The notes beneath the pieces are model-generated. The model did not search any database and was not told where the DNA came from. It saw only the letters and a list, made by a program, of their open reading frames with translations. A stretch of DNA of 64,000 nt, from contig OX030956.1 in NCBI GenBank assembly GCA_943735955.1, positions 6,945,645 through 7,009,644 of the forward strand, read 5' to 3'. Each line of letters begins with the position of its first letter. Position 1 is the stretch's first letter. This stretch comes from Piscicola geometra. Its lineage: Eukaryota > Annelida > Clitellata > Hirudinida > Piscicolidae. Made by a program: the position numbers and the translations under genes. This document shows, piece by piece, positions 24,992 to 36,911 of this stretch.

Positions 24992-27935
24992 ACAAAAAAA
25001 TTTATTACTATTAAATTACTATGACAGTGTTAAATAATTTTTTGTAATTTTTATTAATATTGAATTATTGTTATTGTTGTCAACACTGTAATAAACAAAT
25101 AATGAAGCTATCATATATCGCCTTAGGAGCTACCCTCGATTAGATCAAGGAGTCCGCACTGATTCGCAAACGAGCCTTCTATTGTCTTACGGCACGACTC
25201 TGTGAAGTTATCTATTTATTTAAGAATTTTCATTCTTTGCATTATCTTAGTACTCTCATTTTTTAATTTTTAGTTGTTTTTTCGGTTTTAATTTTCTTTC
25301 ATATTCTGTTTTTTTCATTTATGTAAGATTAGTGAATTTTAAATGTATTACTTAAATTATTTCCCAAAACCTCTTCGAATTGGTGTCAAGAGTTTTTTTG
25401 ACATTTTAAATTTGGTTCGTTTTCTTTTCTTTCAATACTTAAAAAAAGTTATTGTTTGTTTTCCATGTTTAAAGGTTTCATTTTAATCTTAAGATATTTT
25501 ACAACTAACTTTTATTTTTTTTTGATATATCAAAAGAGTTATTACTCTAATAAAGAAGAATAGAGTTCATGTAATTGTTTCAATGCAACAATAACATAAA
25601 TATTTTACCCAAGTTTTTATTTCTAATTGATACATTATGTTATTTGAATAATATTTTTTTCTTTGTATTTTGGTTAGCTCAATTCAGATTTTTTGATTGT
25701 TTTTCATTATTTTTTATGTACCGAATTTTTAACATAGAAAAAGAATCAAGTTACCATTGTGGCATTAGTTTTGTAATAAAAAAAATTAATGATAACATTT
25801 CAAACAAGGGTATAAAAATAAAATAATTTTAATTTTTTGAATAACAAAAATAACTATTTTATAAATTAAAATTTTAAAAAAGACGACTGAAAAACCTATT
25901 TATTTTACAAAAAATGTTGAATTTAAGCGGAAATTAATTTGTATTAATAATACTTTTTTCATCTCATTAATAAGGATATTGTATGTTCAAAATATGGGCT
26001 GAAAACACTTGAATTTTGTTTTTAAAAGGGTACTTAAAATTATATTTGTCATATTATATTCTATAAAAACTTGTGATAAAAGGCCTAACGTGTTGAAATT
26101 TGTAAATCCCTTGTGAAGTTGAATATAAATGAATGAACCTTTGAGCTTAAAGAGTCAATTGAAAAGCTCCTTGAATCAATGCCCTATTGTATCATAGCAC
26201 CATTAGAATATTTTAAATATATTATGTAGTTACATGAATGTAGTAACTCTAATATTCGATATGATGTGATAAGATTTTTGATATAAAGGATTTATATTTG
26301 TTTATCATTGATATCATACATCTCTCAAATAAAAAATTTCAAAAAGTCATTTGTTATCCGTTTATAGGGTTGAAACTCGTAATTCTCAAAAGCTGATACA
26401 GTCTTCAAGATGATAACAGTCTCAATGATCAATTGAATTTTTAGTAATCGATGGTGACACTAGAGAAGAAAAAGTCTGAAATAGATAACTGATATTTAAT
26501 AACTAATAGAGATGAATGCAAGTGATACTAGTAGGCTTCCGATTTATTTTTTTATTCAGATTTTCTAGTCATTTGATTTAGAAGGTGGGGAAAATTATCT
26601 AAGAACCACTAAAAACATAATGAAGCGTGAAATGTCATAAATGTACAAATAAAAATGCAAGATGTATTAAAATTGAATTATCTGACGTTCAACATATTTT
26701 TAAAAGACAATGTTTAGACATATGGGTTTTATTTTTAACTGAGTTAATGTTCAAAATGACGTTAGGGACGCGTAAAACTTAATTTAATATCAAATTTAAT
26801 ATGATACTTTTTTATTACATTTTATTTTTAACAGAGTTTTATGTAAAAGACCTAGACGCTGGAGGCTGTAGGCCATTCGCTGATTGATGCGTTTGTAGAG
26901 TTGAAATGTAGGAAATGCAATTCCGCTATCGAGTTTACTTCAAATGGACGAAAGATATGGGAAAAAGTATTGAGTGCAAAAAAAATATAAATTTCAGCTT
27001 TTGAAATATAATTTTTAAAGATTTTTTAGAGCTTTGTGCGAGTACTGGTCTTTTTTCGATACAAATCTAGTTTAAATATATATAAAACAAATAATAATTT
27101 TAAAACAATAAAAAAGTTCAATAGTAAAGAAAAACGTCTTCTTAGACTTATTTATATCGTTTTCAAAGCCCCCCAACCTCAAAGACGTCTGTCATCAGGC
27201 CTTTTCATGTACAGTATTATCGATCAGATAAAATAAAGTATTTCTATGATGAGCAATACCCGATGGATTTAGTGTAAAATATTTATAAATACTATAACTA
27301 AGTTAAAGTAAAGTCTAGACACGTTGGTAGATAAGATCAGTTACATTCAATCATATCTATTATATTTTTGCGTTGTGTTTTATGAAAATCTAGTTGAATG
27401 ATATAAAATATTTAACAGTAACAAATTAAAACTATATAATACACTTTTTTAACTTTAAAAAAATATTTACATATAAGTAAAACATTAAAGTTGAAGAATT
27501 AAAAAAAAATAGGAAAATCAGGAAAATGCATTTTAATTATATTTTAAAAAGCAATCCTCCATTGTTACCATTACAAAGCATCATTGAAAAAAGTGTCATC
27601 ACGTCAAAGAACGTCTTTGAAAAAGTCATCAAATTTGAAGTTCTCGAAAAGTTTTAGTAAGTATATTTATTGATTTATAGTTAGTAGAAATAAAAATGTC
27701 AATGATTGTAGCATATAAGGGGTTCAGTGTTTTAATAGTATAAATAAATTTATTCGAAAAGACACGCGAAAAATAATGGTGAAAAAAAACTGAATTAATT
27801 TTTAGATTTTTGCATAATTTTCAAGCCACTGTAAAAAACGAAACTTCAAGCTGGAAAATAAAAACGTAAAAAAGTTGTTTCCCTTCTTCTTCTTGGTCAG
27901 TTTCCATTAAATTCAACTAATAAGTGAATTGATTC
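24992..27935. other. Gene-free AT-rich stretch
   Basis: No recognisable gene. A less AT-rich island at 25115-25205 contains GGAGTCCGCACTGATTCGC and has no open frame. The open frame at 27036-27236 carries no motif. Confidence 0.5.
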
Positions 27936-27945
27936 TTTATTTATT
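27936..27945 (-). terminator. Polyadenylation signal of the LRR gene
   Basis: Two overlapping AATAAA hexamers on the minus strand, 15-24 bp beyond the LRR stop codon. Confidence 0.55.
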
Positions 27946-27959
27946 AACATGTTGTTTTT

Positions 27960-30900
27960 TCATTTATTTTTCTTCTTTATATATCTTCCCACCGATGTGT
28001 TTGTTTTTTTGCTTGAACTGACAGTACAGTTGGTTACGGGAGTACAGCTGTTACTATAGTTGTTGAAGTTTTTGGAGCTATAGAAACTATTGCTGTTGCT
28101 GATTTTGTTGCTGATGTTGTTGTTGTTGTTGTTATTGTTGTTGTTGTGAGTGAAACTGTTGACTTTGCTGACGCTATTGCTTAAGCTCAATCTGTGCATG
28201 CTGTTGACTCTTTGGGCATCGTTGTTGAAGCTGTGGTTGTTGTTGCTGTTGTATGGGTTGTTGCTGTAGTTGTCGGCAGCGTAAGGACTGTTGTTGTTAT
28301 TTTTGAAAATTTTAAAGTTTTTGTTGGAAATGAAGCAACTGTTGTTGTTGTCGTACTCATCAGCAACAGCAACAGTGGTGGATTCTGGATAGTTGAGCGT
28401 CATCGGAGCCATGACGTCACTCGACTTGTACACAGATCCAACGTCACTGAGAGTCTCCTGCTCGCCTAGAATTTCTCCCCTCCGATCGATAGACGAAGTA
28501 CTGAAGTACAAAACGCCGTTTTTATCTTTGCACTTTATAGTTTTTTGGTCTCCTGCGTGACTCGAGAATGCTGCCTGCTTCCGTCTATTTTGTCTTTGGT
28601 GATAACAGACGAGGAAGATGAGGAAGAGGATGATGGTCGCTATGACAACGGTGACAGCGATGATCACCATGGCGATGTTTCTGGTCTTGAAGCTGGAGTT
28701 CATCAGTCTGTACTCTTCCTCCTCCAGTGCATCATTGTACACATAGTTTTCGTTTAAGTTTGTAAGTAAATTATTTGTATTTTTGTTTTTGAAATTGTCT
28801 CCTTTATTAATGGCCAATCTCAAATCCTCATCGTTTGTGAATTCAAGTTTATTAATGCTGTCGTAAGGGGGGTTTACTACCTCATCATTATCAATTTCTA
28901 TTTTATGATTATTTCTTTGCTTTTGATTTCGACTTTCTTTTTGTTCATTGTCCAAGGCAAGGAGGCTCACTCTATTGAAGTGAACTGTATCAGCCTCTTT
29001 CACTTTTTCAACGCCCTCATCTTCCTCTTTAGCGAATTTTTCGCGTTGGATTTTTTCGTTTACATCTTGATCCACCAGCTCGTTGTTTTTGTTTTTCTCA
29101 ATAACACTGACTTTATTTATTCCTTTATCAATCAACTTCTTATCAGTTATTTCATTTTTAATTTGATTATTAGTTTCATTTTCACGCAGTTCTTTCTCTC
29201 CATTACCCACTTCTTCTGCTTTCAAACTGTTCAACCTTCTGTTCACCATATTCCTGGGCCAGCCACACACGTTCTGAGCAGTCCCTCTCAACACCAAACT
29301 TCCTTGTTTTGCTTTCAACCATTTCACTAGACCCATAATATTCTTATCACACTTCCACCTATTGCTCACAAGTTTCAATTGTCTTAGTGCGGAACCAGTG
29401 AGAGAAGTCAGTTCGGACTCTGATAAACTTTCCAATCTTGAACCTGCCATTTGCAATTCTTGCAGTTCTTCCATGTCTGATAGCTTGAAGCTTCTAGTTT
29501 TGCTATTTTTGTTAATATTACTTTTACTGCCACCAACATCAACCCTATGTTCAGAACTTCCGACAGAATCATGAACTATTGCCTCTATCAGTTGCGGACT
29601 GTAGTCAAGCTCCAGGTACTTGAGGCATGTCTTCAGAGGCTCGATGAAGTTTGAATGCACCTCCATCACTCCTGTTTTTGCGTCTACGAAGGACATTGAC
29701 AGCGACTCTAGCTTGGATACTCCGCTGAAAACTTCGCTAGATATGTGCGTAATGGGGTTTTTGTTGAGGCTGAGTGTATTCAGTTTTGAATTGTGAGTGA
29801 ATGTGGCGGCTTCTAGTTTCATTAAGAGGTTCTCAGAGACGTCCAGAGAAGTGAGATGAGGCATGGTGGAAAGGGATTTAGTGTTGAGTTGTTGCAAGCG
29901 GTTGCTGGATATCGAAAGACTTTTGAGTTGAGATTCAGCGTGATTGTTGTCGTTGCTGCTTGTCACATCAAAAGTGTTATCAGGCCAGTGTTCAATGCGG
30001 TTGTTGTCGAGCAACAGTCTTTGCAGACTGAGTGGGAGAAGGACTGGAAACGACGTCAAAAAGTTGTCATTGAGCCAAAGTTGTTGCAGAAAAGTCATTT
30101 TTGAAAAGACGCCATCTTGAATTTTCGAAATGTTGTTTCCATCCAGTAGGAGAATGTTCAAGTCGGTAACGGTTGGAAAAGTGTTTGCATCGATTTCCGT
30201 TATTCGATTCCTTCTCAGCTGCAAGTACTTGAGAGAGCTTGGAAGCTCCAGGAGGCCGGAAAGACGATTGAGTTGGCAGTCTGAAAGATCGAGGTAGTTG
30301 AGATGTCGACATGGGCTGAGGTTGATGGAGGACACGTGGTAAAGATCAGGGTTGTGCTTGAGTTGTAGATTGGTCAGTTTGTGATTGTTTGCGAAGGCGT
30401 CCCAATGCATTGAATGTAAGTGATTGTGTGAGAAGCTGAGGAGCTGTAGGTTTGTGGCATCTTTGAAAGTTAACTGCGATATCTCCACTAAATGATTGTG
30501 ATCCAAGTTCACTTTTTTGAGTTTTTTCATCCCTTCAAATGCTCCTTCGATTCCCCTCAACCTGTTGCCGTTCAGGTACAATTGCTCCAGTGAGCCTTGA
30601 ATAGAAGTTGCTTCTTCATCACTATTATCATCTTCTTCTTCATCATCAAAAATGTTCTTGTACTCGTTTGATATAGAGCCATCGTTAAACATTCCATTTT
30701 CTTTGTTGTTTTCATCACCAATATTATTGTTTTTATTGTAGTTATAAATGATGTTTTGAGTAAAGAAGGCAGCTTTTAGTGAGGTCAGGTGGTTGTTAGA
30801 CAAGTCCAAAAGCTTTAGACTTTTCATGCCATAAAAGACTCCATCTTCAATCACATCCAGTCGGTTATCACTCAAATTTAAGAATTTCAAATTTGCCAAT

Positions 30901-31400
30901 GAACTGAAATCTATACTATTTTCAAGTTCTTTGATTAAATTGCCACTTAAATCCAGGTGAACCACGTTTTTGGGGATTCCTTTTGGTACGCTTGTTAAGG
31001 CTTGGTTAGAACACGTTATGTTAGTGATTGTTGGTCCAAAGGCGTTTTCGTGGGTTTTGTAAATGCAGACACAATTTGAAGGACATACTTCTACGAAGTT
31101 GTTTCTCTCGCTTTTTTTGTTGTCATTGTTGCTGTCTTTGTTGTTATACTTGTAAATACTTTCTGGGTTACTGCTTTTGATTAAATCATTTCGGTGATAG
31201 TCATTTAGATAACCGTTATCACCACCACCCTTAATTTTCCCATAACCATAATTTCCATTTTCATTGTTATTATCATTTATATTATTTACATTACCAGAAT
31301 CATTTAATCTCCTATTATGACGCCTAGAGTGTGCTGAAGCGTTGAAACAGAATATGACTGCCAGGCATGTCAGCACCAAGACTCCTTTGACATCCAACAT
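27960..31400 (-). CDS. Leucine-rich-repeat type I transmembrane protein, single exon
   Basis: An uninterrupted frame of 1146 codons. Residues 1-23 are a signal peptide (VLVLTCLAVIFCF core). After a polar Asn/Gly/Lys linker, a Cys-rich LRR N-cap begins near residue 103 (CPSNCVC). About 18 LRRs follow, of the LxxLxLxxNxL type (LDLSGNLI, LNLSDNRL, LQLRRNRI, LLLDGNNI and others). A C-cap with W-K-C and a later Cys-Gly-Trp-Pro-Arg lies at about 681-725. A membrane span is at about 907-932 (VIIAVTVVIATIILFLIFLV), followed by a basic stop-transfer and a tail of about 210 residues full of Asn runs encoded by GTT-type repeats. An acidic/Asn-rich insert (about 214-268) splits LRR 3 from LRR 4. No TIR, kinase or Ig domain is present. 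The family includes adhesion and guidance receptors; the ligand and role are unknown. Unlike its neighbours it has no intron in the coding frame. The start is the first ATG in frame and gives the signal peptide. Confidence 0.93.
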   Translation of the reverse strand: MLDVKGVLVLTCLAVIFCFNASAHSRRHNRRLNDSGNVNNINDNNNENGNYGYGKIKGGGDNGYLNDYHRNDLIKSSNPESIYKYNNKDSNNDNKKSERNNFVEVCPSNCVCIYKTHENAFGPTITNITCSNQALTSVPKGIPKNVVHLDLSGNLIKELENSIDFSSLANLKFLNLSDNRLDVIEDGVFYGMKSLKLLDLSNNHLTSLKAAFFTQNIIYNYNKNNNIGDENNKENGMFNDGSISNEYKNIFDDEEEDDNSDEEATSIQGSLEQLYLNGNRLRGIEGAFEGMKKLKKVNLDHNHLVEISQLTFKDATNLQLLSFSHNHLHSMHWDAFANNHKLTNLQLKHNPDLYHVSSINLSPCRHLNYLDLSDCQLNRLSGLLELPSSLKYLQLRRNRITEIDANTFPTVTDLNILLLDGNNISKIQDGVFSKMTFLQQLWLNDNFLTSFPVLLPLSLQRLLLDNNRIEHWPDNTFDVTSSNDNNHAESQLKSLSISSNRLQQLNTKSLSTMPHLTSLDVSENLLMKLEAATFTHNSKLNTLSLNKNPITHISSEVFSGVSKLESLSMSFVDAKTGVMEVHSNFIEPLKTCLKYLELDYSPQLIEAIVHDSVGSSEHRVDVGGSKSNINKNSKTRSFKLSDMEELQELQMAGSRLESLSESELTSLTGSALRQLKLVSNRWKCDKNIMGLVKWLKAKQGSLVLRGTAQNVCGWPRNMVNRRLNSLKAEEVGNGEKELRENETNNQIKNEITDKKLIDKGINKVSVIEKNKNNELVDQDVNEKIQREKFAKEEDEGVEKVKEADTVHFNRVSLLALDNEQKESRNQKQRNNHKIEIDNDEVVNPPYDSINKLEFTNDEDLRLAINKGDNFKNKNTNNLLTNLNENYVYNDALEEEEYRLMNSSFKTRNIAMVIIAVTVVIATIILFLIFLVCYHQRQNRRKQAAFSSHAGDQKTIKCKDKNGVLYFSTSSIDRRGEILGEQETLSDVGSVYKSSDVMAPMTLNYPESTTVAVADEYDNNNSCFISNKNFKIFKNNNNSPYAADNYSNNPYNSNNNHSFNNDAQRVNSMHRLSLSNSVSKVNSFTHNNNNNNNNNNISNKISNSNSFYSSKNFNNYSNSCTPVTNCTVSSSKKTNTSVGRYIKKKNK

Positions 31401-31850
31401 TGGGGCAGAAGTTTGTGCCTTTTGGTAATATCGATAGATTGGGAAGTTAACTTAATTTATACCTTTTATAGGATTTTATATATTTTAGTTTTATTTAATT
31501 TTTTTAAGCGTTAATTAAGAAAATGTTTATTTTTAAAACACTTCAACGAAAATTATACATATATTTATTTTTTTAATATAAAAACATATTTCATCAACGT
31601 TTTTGTGTTAATTTAATTACTTTGGTTTAGTTTTTTTCTATTGTATGATTAATTATTTTCTTTCATGGGTTATGTTCTTCGTTCTTCAATCATAAATCTT
31701 CATTCAGCTGGAAAGACTTTCTTCTGTGATGATGAACAAGAAAATATAAGAGTTAATTATGTTTAGAAAAGTAAAGCTGTGAAGTAATTATTTATTCTTG
31801 AAACTACATTTTATAAAGAATATGCACGATTTTTTAACCTGTAGTTTGAA

Positions 31851-31960
31851 CAATAATATATTTCACCTTATAATAGTTTACAATAATATATGTCACCTTA
31901 TAATATTTTACAATAATATATTTCACCTTATAATGTTTTACAACAATATATTGTAACCTG
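31851..31960. repeat. 30-bp tandem repeat, about 3.7 copies
   Basis: The unit starts CAATAATATATTTCACCTTA at 31851, 31881, 31911 and 31941, the last copy degenerate. Confidence 0.92.
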
Positions 31961-34900
31961 AAAATGTATTCTGGCAGCTGTTTATAATTCATATATCTTT
32001 TTCATTTTCAGCTCTAAATTTTTGTGCCATGCTTAGAGGCTATCTTAAACTTAACAAGAGGTTATAACTTGAGCTAACAACATTTTTTTGACTAGCTTAT
32101 TTATTGTTTTATTCATCCATTGATTTATCTATTCATTTACCCATTTTTTATAACACAATACAATATATTAATTGTTCTTTATTTATTCATCCATTATTCT
32201 GATCTCTAATCCCTTCAACCACGAACACAAAATATGTTACTTACTTTAAAACACGCTTCTTGCTAAAATGTCTTCAAGTTCACACCTAAAGCATTGTCTA
32301 ACCATGGGAATTAATATTTATATATTTGGCCAGCGGGTCGTCAAGATAGTAACACCCAGATATTAATTGCTTTCGAATTACCAGTCATTCAATACATCCC
32401 TAATTAACTCTTGTTTCATTTTTAATTTTTTTAAACTCTTTCAGCCTTATTCTATTGATTTTCGAAACATAAAAACATTTTAAAGTCACTTTTTATTTTC
32501 TATTTTAAATTTCTGACACTGACATTTTTATTTAATTAAAGACCCAAATTCTTGTCAAGCCGGCTAGATAAAGGATACCAATTCAAGTGAGCTCCAAGCA
32601 ACAATCATCGAGTCAAGCGGGTTTGAGCGTGACAAAACTTGTGGCATTGGACCAACTTGATGGCTTCAAACTTATGCAACTTGTTCGAATGCTTTCAGTA
32701 CATTCTTCTCTGAATGGATCCACATGATTAAAACGACCATTCATGAAGAACTCTCCTTTGAGATTACATTGAAATAATAGAATGTTTGGACATTCATAAT
32801 TTTAAAACACTCATTTTGCAAAAAAAAATATTTTTTTGTTTTTTTTAACATAACTTTTGATCTTTTGTTTGAAGAATGTCTCTATTTTTAAAAAGTTTAA
32901 CAAAATTGTTTTAGATTGTCTGAAGATATTGGTATTTTACGATAATTATAGCCTTCATGAAGGATTATATAATGCCTGAAGCGATCAAAATAAAAAGCAC
33001 TCGAATGTTATTTGAGCTTATTATTCAAAAACTAGATAATAAAGGACTACATGTGAATTTAAGTCTACAACAACGGTCTCAGAGCATTAGTAATGCTTTA
33101 TTACAACTAGGTGACCAATTTATTGTAAAGAATTTAACTAAAATATTGTTCAATGCTTTTCAAGCATCGAAGCTTAAATAATATAAGGCTAGGAGTCAAG
33201 TACAATTAAACTAGAAAATAACAAACCAACATTATTTTAATTGTTTGTATTTGGTTGAATTTCATAATCAATAAAAGCTTAGATGATATTAATCTAATAA
33301 TTGTAATCTTATTTTTTAAACTTAAAATATTCTTTTTTCAAATTAATGAATAATTAAAAAAAGCTTAAAAGATAGTGCACTTAAATAAGTGTTATTGTAT
33401 TGATTTATGTAAAAAAACACTAATAAAAATTCTTTAAAAACATATAACATACCAGTCAAAAGTTCTTTTTATTTACTTTGATTTTATTTTTACATCACAT
33501 AATAGATTTTTTTGTCATTTATTAAGTGTTTAGTTTTAAAAGATTAATTTAACAAACAATAAGTGGTCCTGTTTTGATCGGCCTATAGTTAGGAGTTAGA
33601 GACAGAGTGGTTGTTGACTTATTAAGAGATACTTTCGAAGTTTTTGCACAAGTTCAGAGTTGACACTTCCAAAATCAAAACCTTTCAAAACTTTAAACTT
33701 TCAATGATGAAGTTTCAGCTCTGTAAACAATGCAATTCCTTCTAGTTATATTCTACTGCTTAAAGAAAGAGGAGGAAGAAAATATTGAAAATGGAGTCAA
33801 ACAACCAAAAAAACGAAGCAACTAACTGTCAATGTCTTCACGACGAAGTCTCTTCGCCTCGGCTTAACTTTCATTCTTCTTCTCATTTATAGATATGTAT
33901 ATTTGTATATCTATTTACTAAGATCATATCGATATGTTTAAATACTTAGGCATGGAATAATACCTGTATATATATTTCTTTATTTAATCCTTATTTCAAA
34001 TGTATTTAATATTTTTTTGTCTGTCTATAATTAACATTATTGGGGTTTTATATGAAGATTGTGATTTTTCGGTACAGTAAGTCAAAATATTTGAAGTTTT
34101 AGGATTAGGTGCTGGAAAGCACTGGAGGATTTTGGGTGCCTAAAACTCAAGTGGATCAAAATGTTAGGCAAACAACTTCGAGAGATTATTTTCTTAACTT
34201 AAATATTACCTATAATTAGTGATATTTTACTATGTTGTCGATCAAATGACGTCTTAAAATAAAATGAACAATGAATCGTCGTGTGCTTGCACTTATAAAA
34301 GATATTTTTTATTCATTTTATTAATACGCAATACCCTCCAAAGCTCATTATTAAACTGAAATATTCATTATTACTACTTAAAAAGTCTGTTTTTTCAAAA
34401 ATAAACTTTTTTTGGGAAACATTTATTGATATAATAATTAAAGACCTATTATATTGTTAACTACAAGTTTTCAAACGCTAGAGAATGTTGTGTTGGTAGA
34501 ATTGCGGTCATGGTACTCGCGTCGACGTGTCTTCATTCCTTCTTTGCAACACTAAAGTTTGAATATTTATAGCTTTAGCTTAGTATTTTATTGATTCTGA
34601 AATATTTTTTATTTTTTCTTAATGTGGTTTGACAAGACACAATATGGTTTTGTTTTTAACATTTTAACTAGAAGTTTTCAAAAACATTTTATTTAGCCTT
34701 AAGTATATAAAGTATGCTATTTATTTTTATTTTTATTGTGAAACTTCAATAACATATACTCCTTTTATTTTTATTTTCTGTCGACTCAGTCCATTCATGT
34801 AGAACGTAATCATTCTTTCACCTAGTTGACTCCGAGACGATTCACTAATCCTTCAGGTATTTACATCGATTTTAATGAGACTTTATAAAAAATTTCCTAT

Positions 34901-35775
34901 TTTTAAAACTTTCTTTGTTTCTAATTTGATATTTTGAATTCATTTCGTCTTTATTTAAAAACAGTTTGATTTATATTTTATTTATAAATCAACATTTTTC
35001 CAAAAGTGTTTTCTATGATTACTCATCAAAATAAAATACTTAATCATAATTAATAAAAGAAATGTAAAATATCCCAAACAATCTCTATTCTCAAGAATTT
35101 TTCCCATTTATTTTCGAGTAGTTTTTCATGATGAATTTGAAAGCTCTGAGGCTGGTCTACAAGTTAAGAGGTGAAATGATAAATGCACCCTCGCACTTGT
35201 TAATCAAAAACAGTCGTTAATCTCCTAGACCAGTGCTTCAGATTTTAAATACGTCAAAAGTTATATTAAACTGTGAATAAATCATAACATTGTTTGAAAA
35301 ATTGTTCAAATTCCGTTCATTTGAAGTGATAATAGTTGTTTTTTTCGTTATAAATAACTTTATGGATGTTTTAAAGGTTTAATGTTTTTCCCTTTTTTAA
35401 AGCATTTAAAGAAATGTTCTATGTTATAATTTTAATAAATAATTTAATATTTTAGAACAATTAACATCATAAATATATTTTCAAGAATCCTTTAAACCAT
35501 GGTTTGAGATGGGTTTCAGTCTTTTCAAATAACAGCTCACTCAGACTGATCGTAGGTATTCTTTGAAATACGCTCAAGGAGTTTTTTTCAATTCTTTTTT
35601 GGTGGATTTATTTAAATTTGAATAAAAAATACTTTAAATTAGATTAATCAAATTGTAGCTCTGTAAAAAATCATAAAAATAACTTATTTTCATTCCAAAG
35701 ATGGCACTGTGCACGACAAAAGACACCACAGGACGACCTAAGTACCTGAAAGAGTTAATTAGACGACATCGGATG

Positions 35776-35800
35776 TGTTGATTGGCTGGTGGGCGGAGTA
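35776..35800. promoter_or_regulatory. CCAAT box next to a GC box
   Basis: ATTGGCTGGTGGGCGGAG at 35781-35798 combines an inverted CCAAT motif and GGGCGG in an otherwise AT-rich area. No gene is clearly attached to it. Confidence 0.3.
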
Positions 35801-36109
35801 AAGCACAGGTGAATTTAGATTTGATTGGAGTGATCGAATGGAGAACGATATCATAGTGACTTTTTAATTCGCTTGTCATGTTATATTGTTATGGTGACAC
35901 ATTTAATTTGTTTTGTAACATAAAGATTATTAAAAGGGGGTTTATATATTTTCATTTGCAAGATGTCATTTATTCCATTTAAAGTAATAAACTAATAAAT
36001 AAACGCATTTAATTGAAAAGTATTAAAATGTATTAAATATTTACTCCGAGCATTTGAAAGCCTTTACCAAGCACTTCTCTCACTGAGTCTCAGTAGAGCA
36101 CGCTCATCG

Positions 36110-36165
36110 GGACTGACACGAGCTCCAGATGAGACACGTGACGTTTGAAATGACGTCAGCAAACA
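36110..36165. promoter_or_regulatory. Cluster of E-box, CRE half-site and full CRE
   Basis: CACGTG at 36135-36140 overlaps a TGACG half-site (36139-36143), and the palindrome TGACGTCA lies at 36151-36158. The surroundings (36060-36250) are clearly less AT-rich than the flanks. This looks like a promoter or enhancer core bound by bZIP/bHLH factors, by motif only. Confidence 0.4.
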
Positions 36166-36531
36166 ATTTCATCTTCCATCGCTTCCGGCAATGCTCCATA
36201 GCCCGCTTGATTGTGTTTGCTGGTGTTAAACTCTCCAGATGATTGGGTGTGTTTTAGTTGCCGGAGTGTTCTGTGTAGGTTTGAACACTGATTGAGTTGT
36301 ATATTTCACTTTTTTTAACCTTTATTAAAGTCATTCTTTCATTTTTTAATCATATTTTCATGGTTAACCCCTTTAAATCATTTTTCTTTTTTCATATATT
36401 TCAGATTTAATGTATTTATTTTCAGATTTTTCAAAAAAATCACTGTGTTAAATAAAATAATTATAAGAATTGGCAAACAAGTTACTAAGTCAAAGGTTTT
36501 TATGTAGGAATTTTTACTAAGCTAGCTTTTT

Positions 36532-36608
36532 CAACCCACCATTCTCACACCATCCCACCACTCTCATCTCAACCCACCATTCTCAAACCCTCCCACCACT
36601 CTCATCTC
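36532..36608. repeat. 38-bp tandem repeat, two copies
   Basis: CAACCCACCATTCTCA occurs at 36532 and 36570, with both copies ending CACCACTCTCATCT. Confidence 0.9.
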
Positions 36609-36911
36609 AACACATCCTTCGAAAACCAATTTCGCATCTTCCTCCCTCCATCTCGAGAGGCGAAGAACAAAGGCGGGCTTCGAGGGCTGCTGGAGTGGCC
36701 GCTTGTTTGCATGCTAATCGTCGTATGGCAGCAATAGTTGCTGTGATTGTAAATGAGTTAGTTTTGAACGACAAAAAATATTTGAAAAAATTATTTAATG
36801 TCGTAGATTCATTCAGAGTAAAATACTTTAATACTTTGCCAATGAAAAGATTCACTATTATAGGTCAATTATGGTATCTGTCAACCTCAACTTCATCATT
36901 TTACAGTCTTT

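Larger units (their letters stand above)
31401..36050. other. Gene-free stretch upstream of the LRR gene
   Basis: It should include the LRR promoter and 5' leader (minus strand, just above 31400), but I see no distinct core element. It holds the 30-bp tandem repeat at 31851-31960 and a CCAAT/GC-box patch at 35781-35796. The open frames at 32957-33181 and 35634-35879 show no recognisable protein. Confidence 0.5.

Noticed and set aside
29856..30312. Frames overlapping the LRR gene in other frames
   Set aside because: Shadows of the LRR coding sequence.
32957..33181. 74-codon frame as a gene
   Set aside because: Composition is protein-like, but there are no recognisable motifs, splice sites or neighbours to support it.
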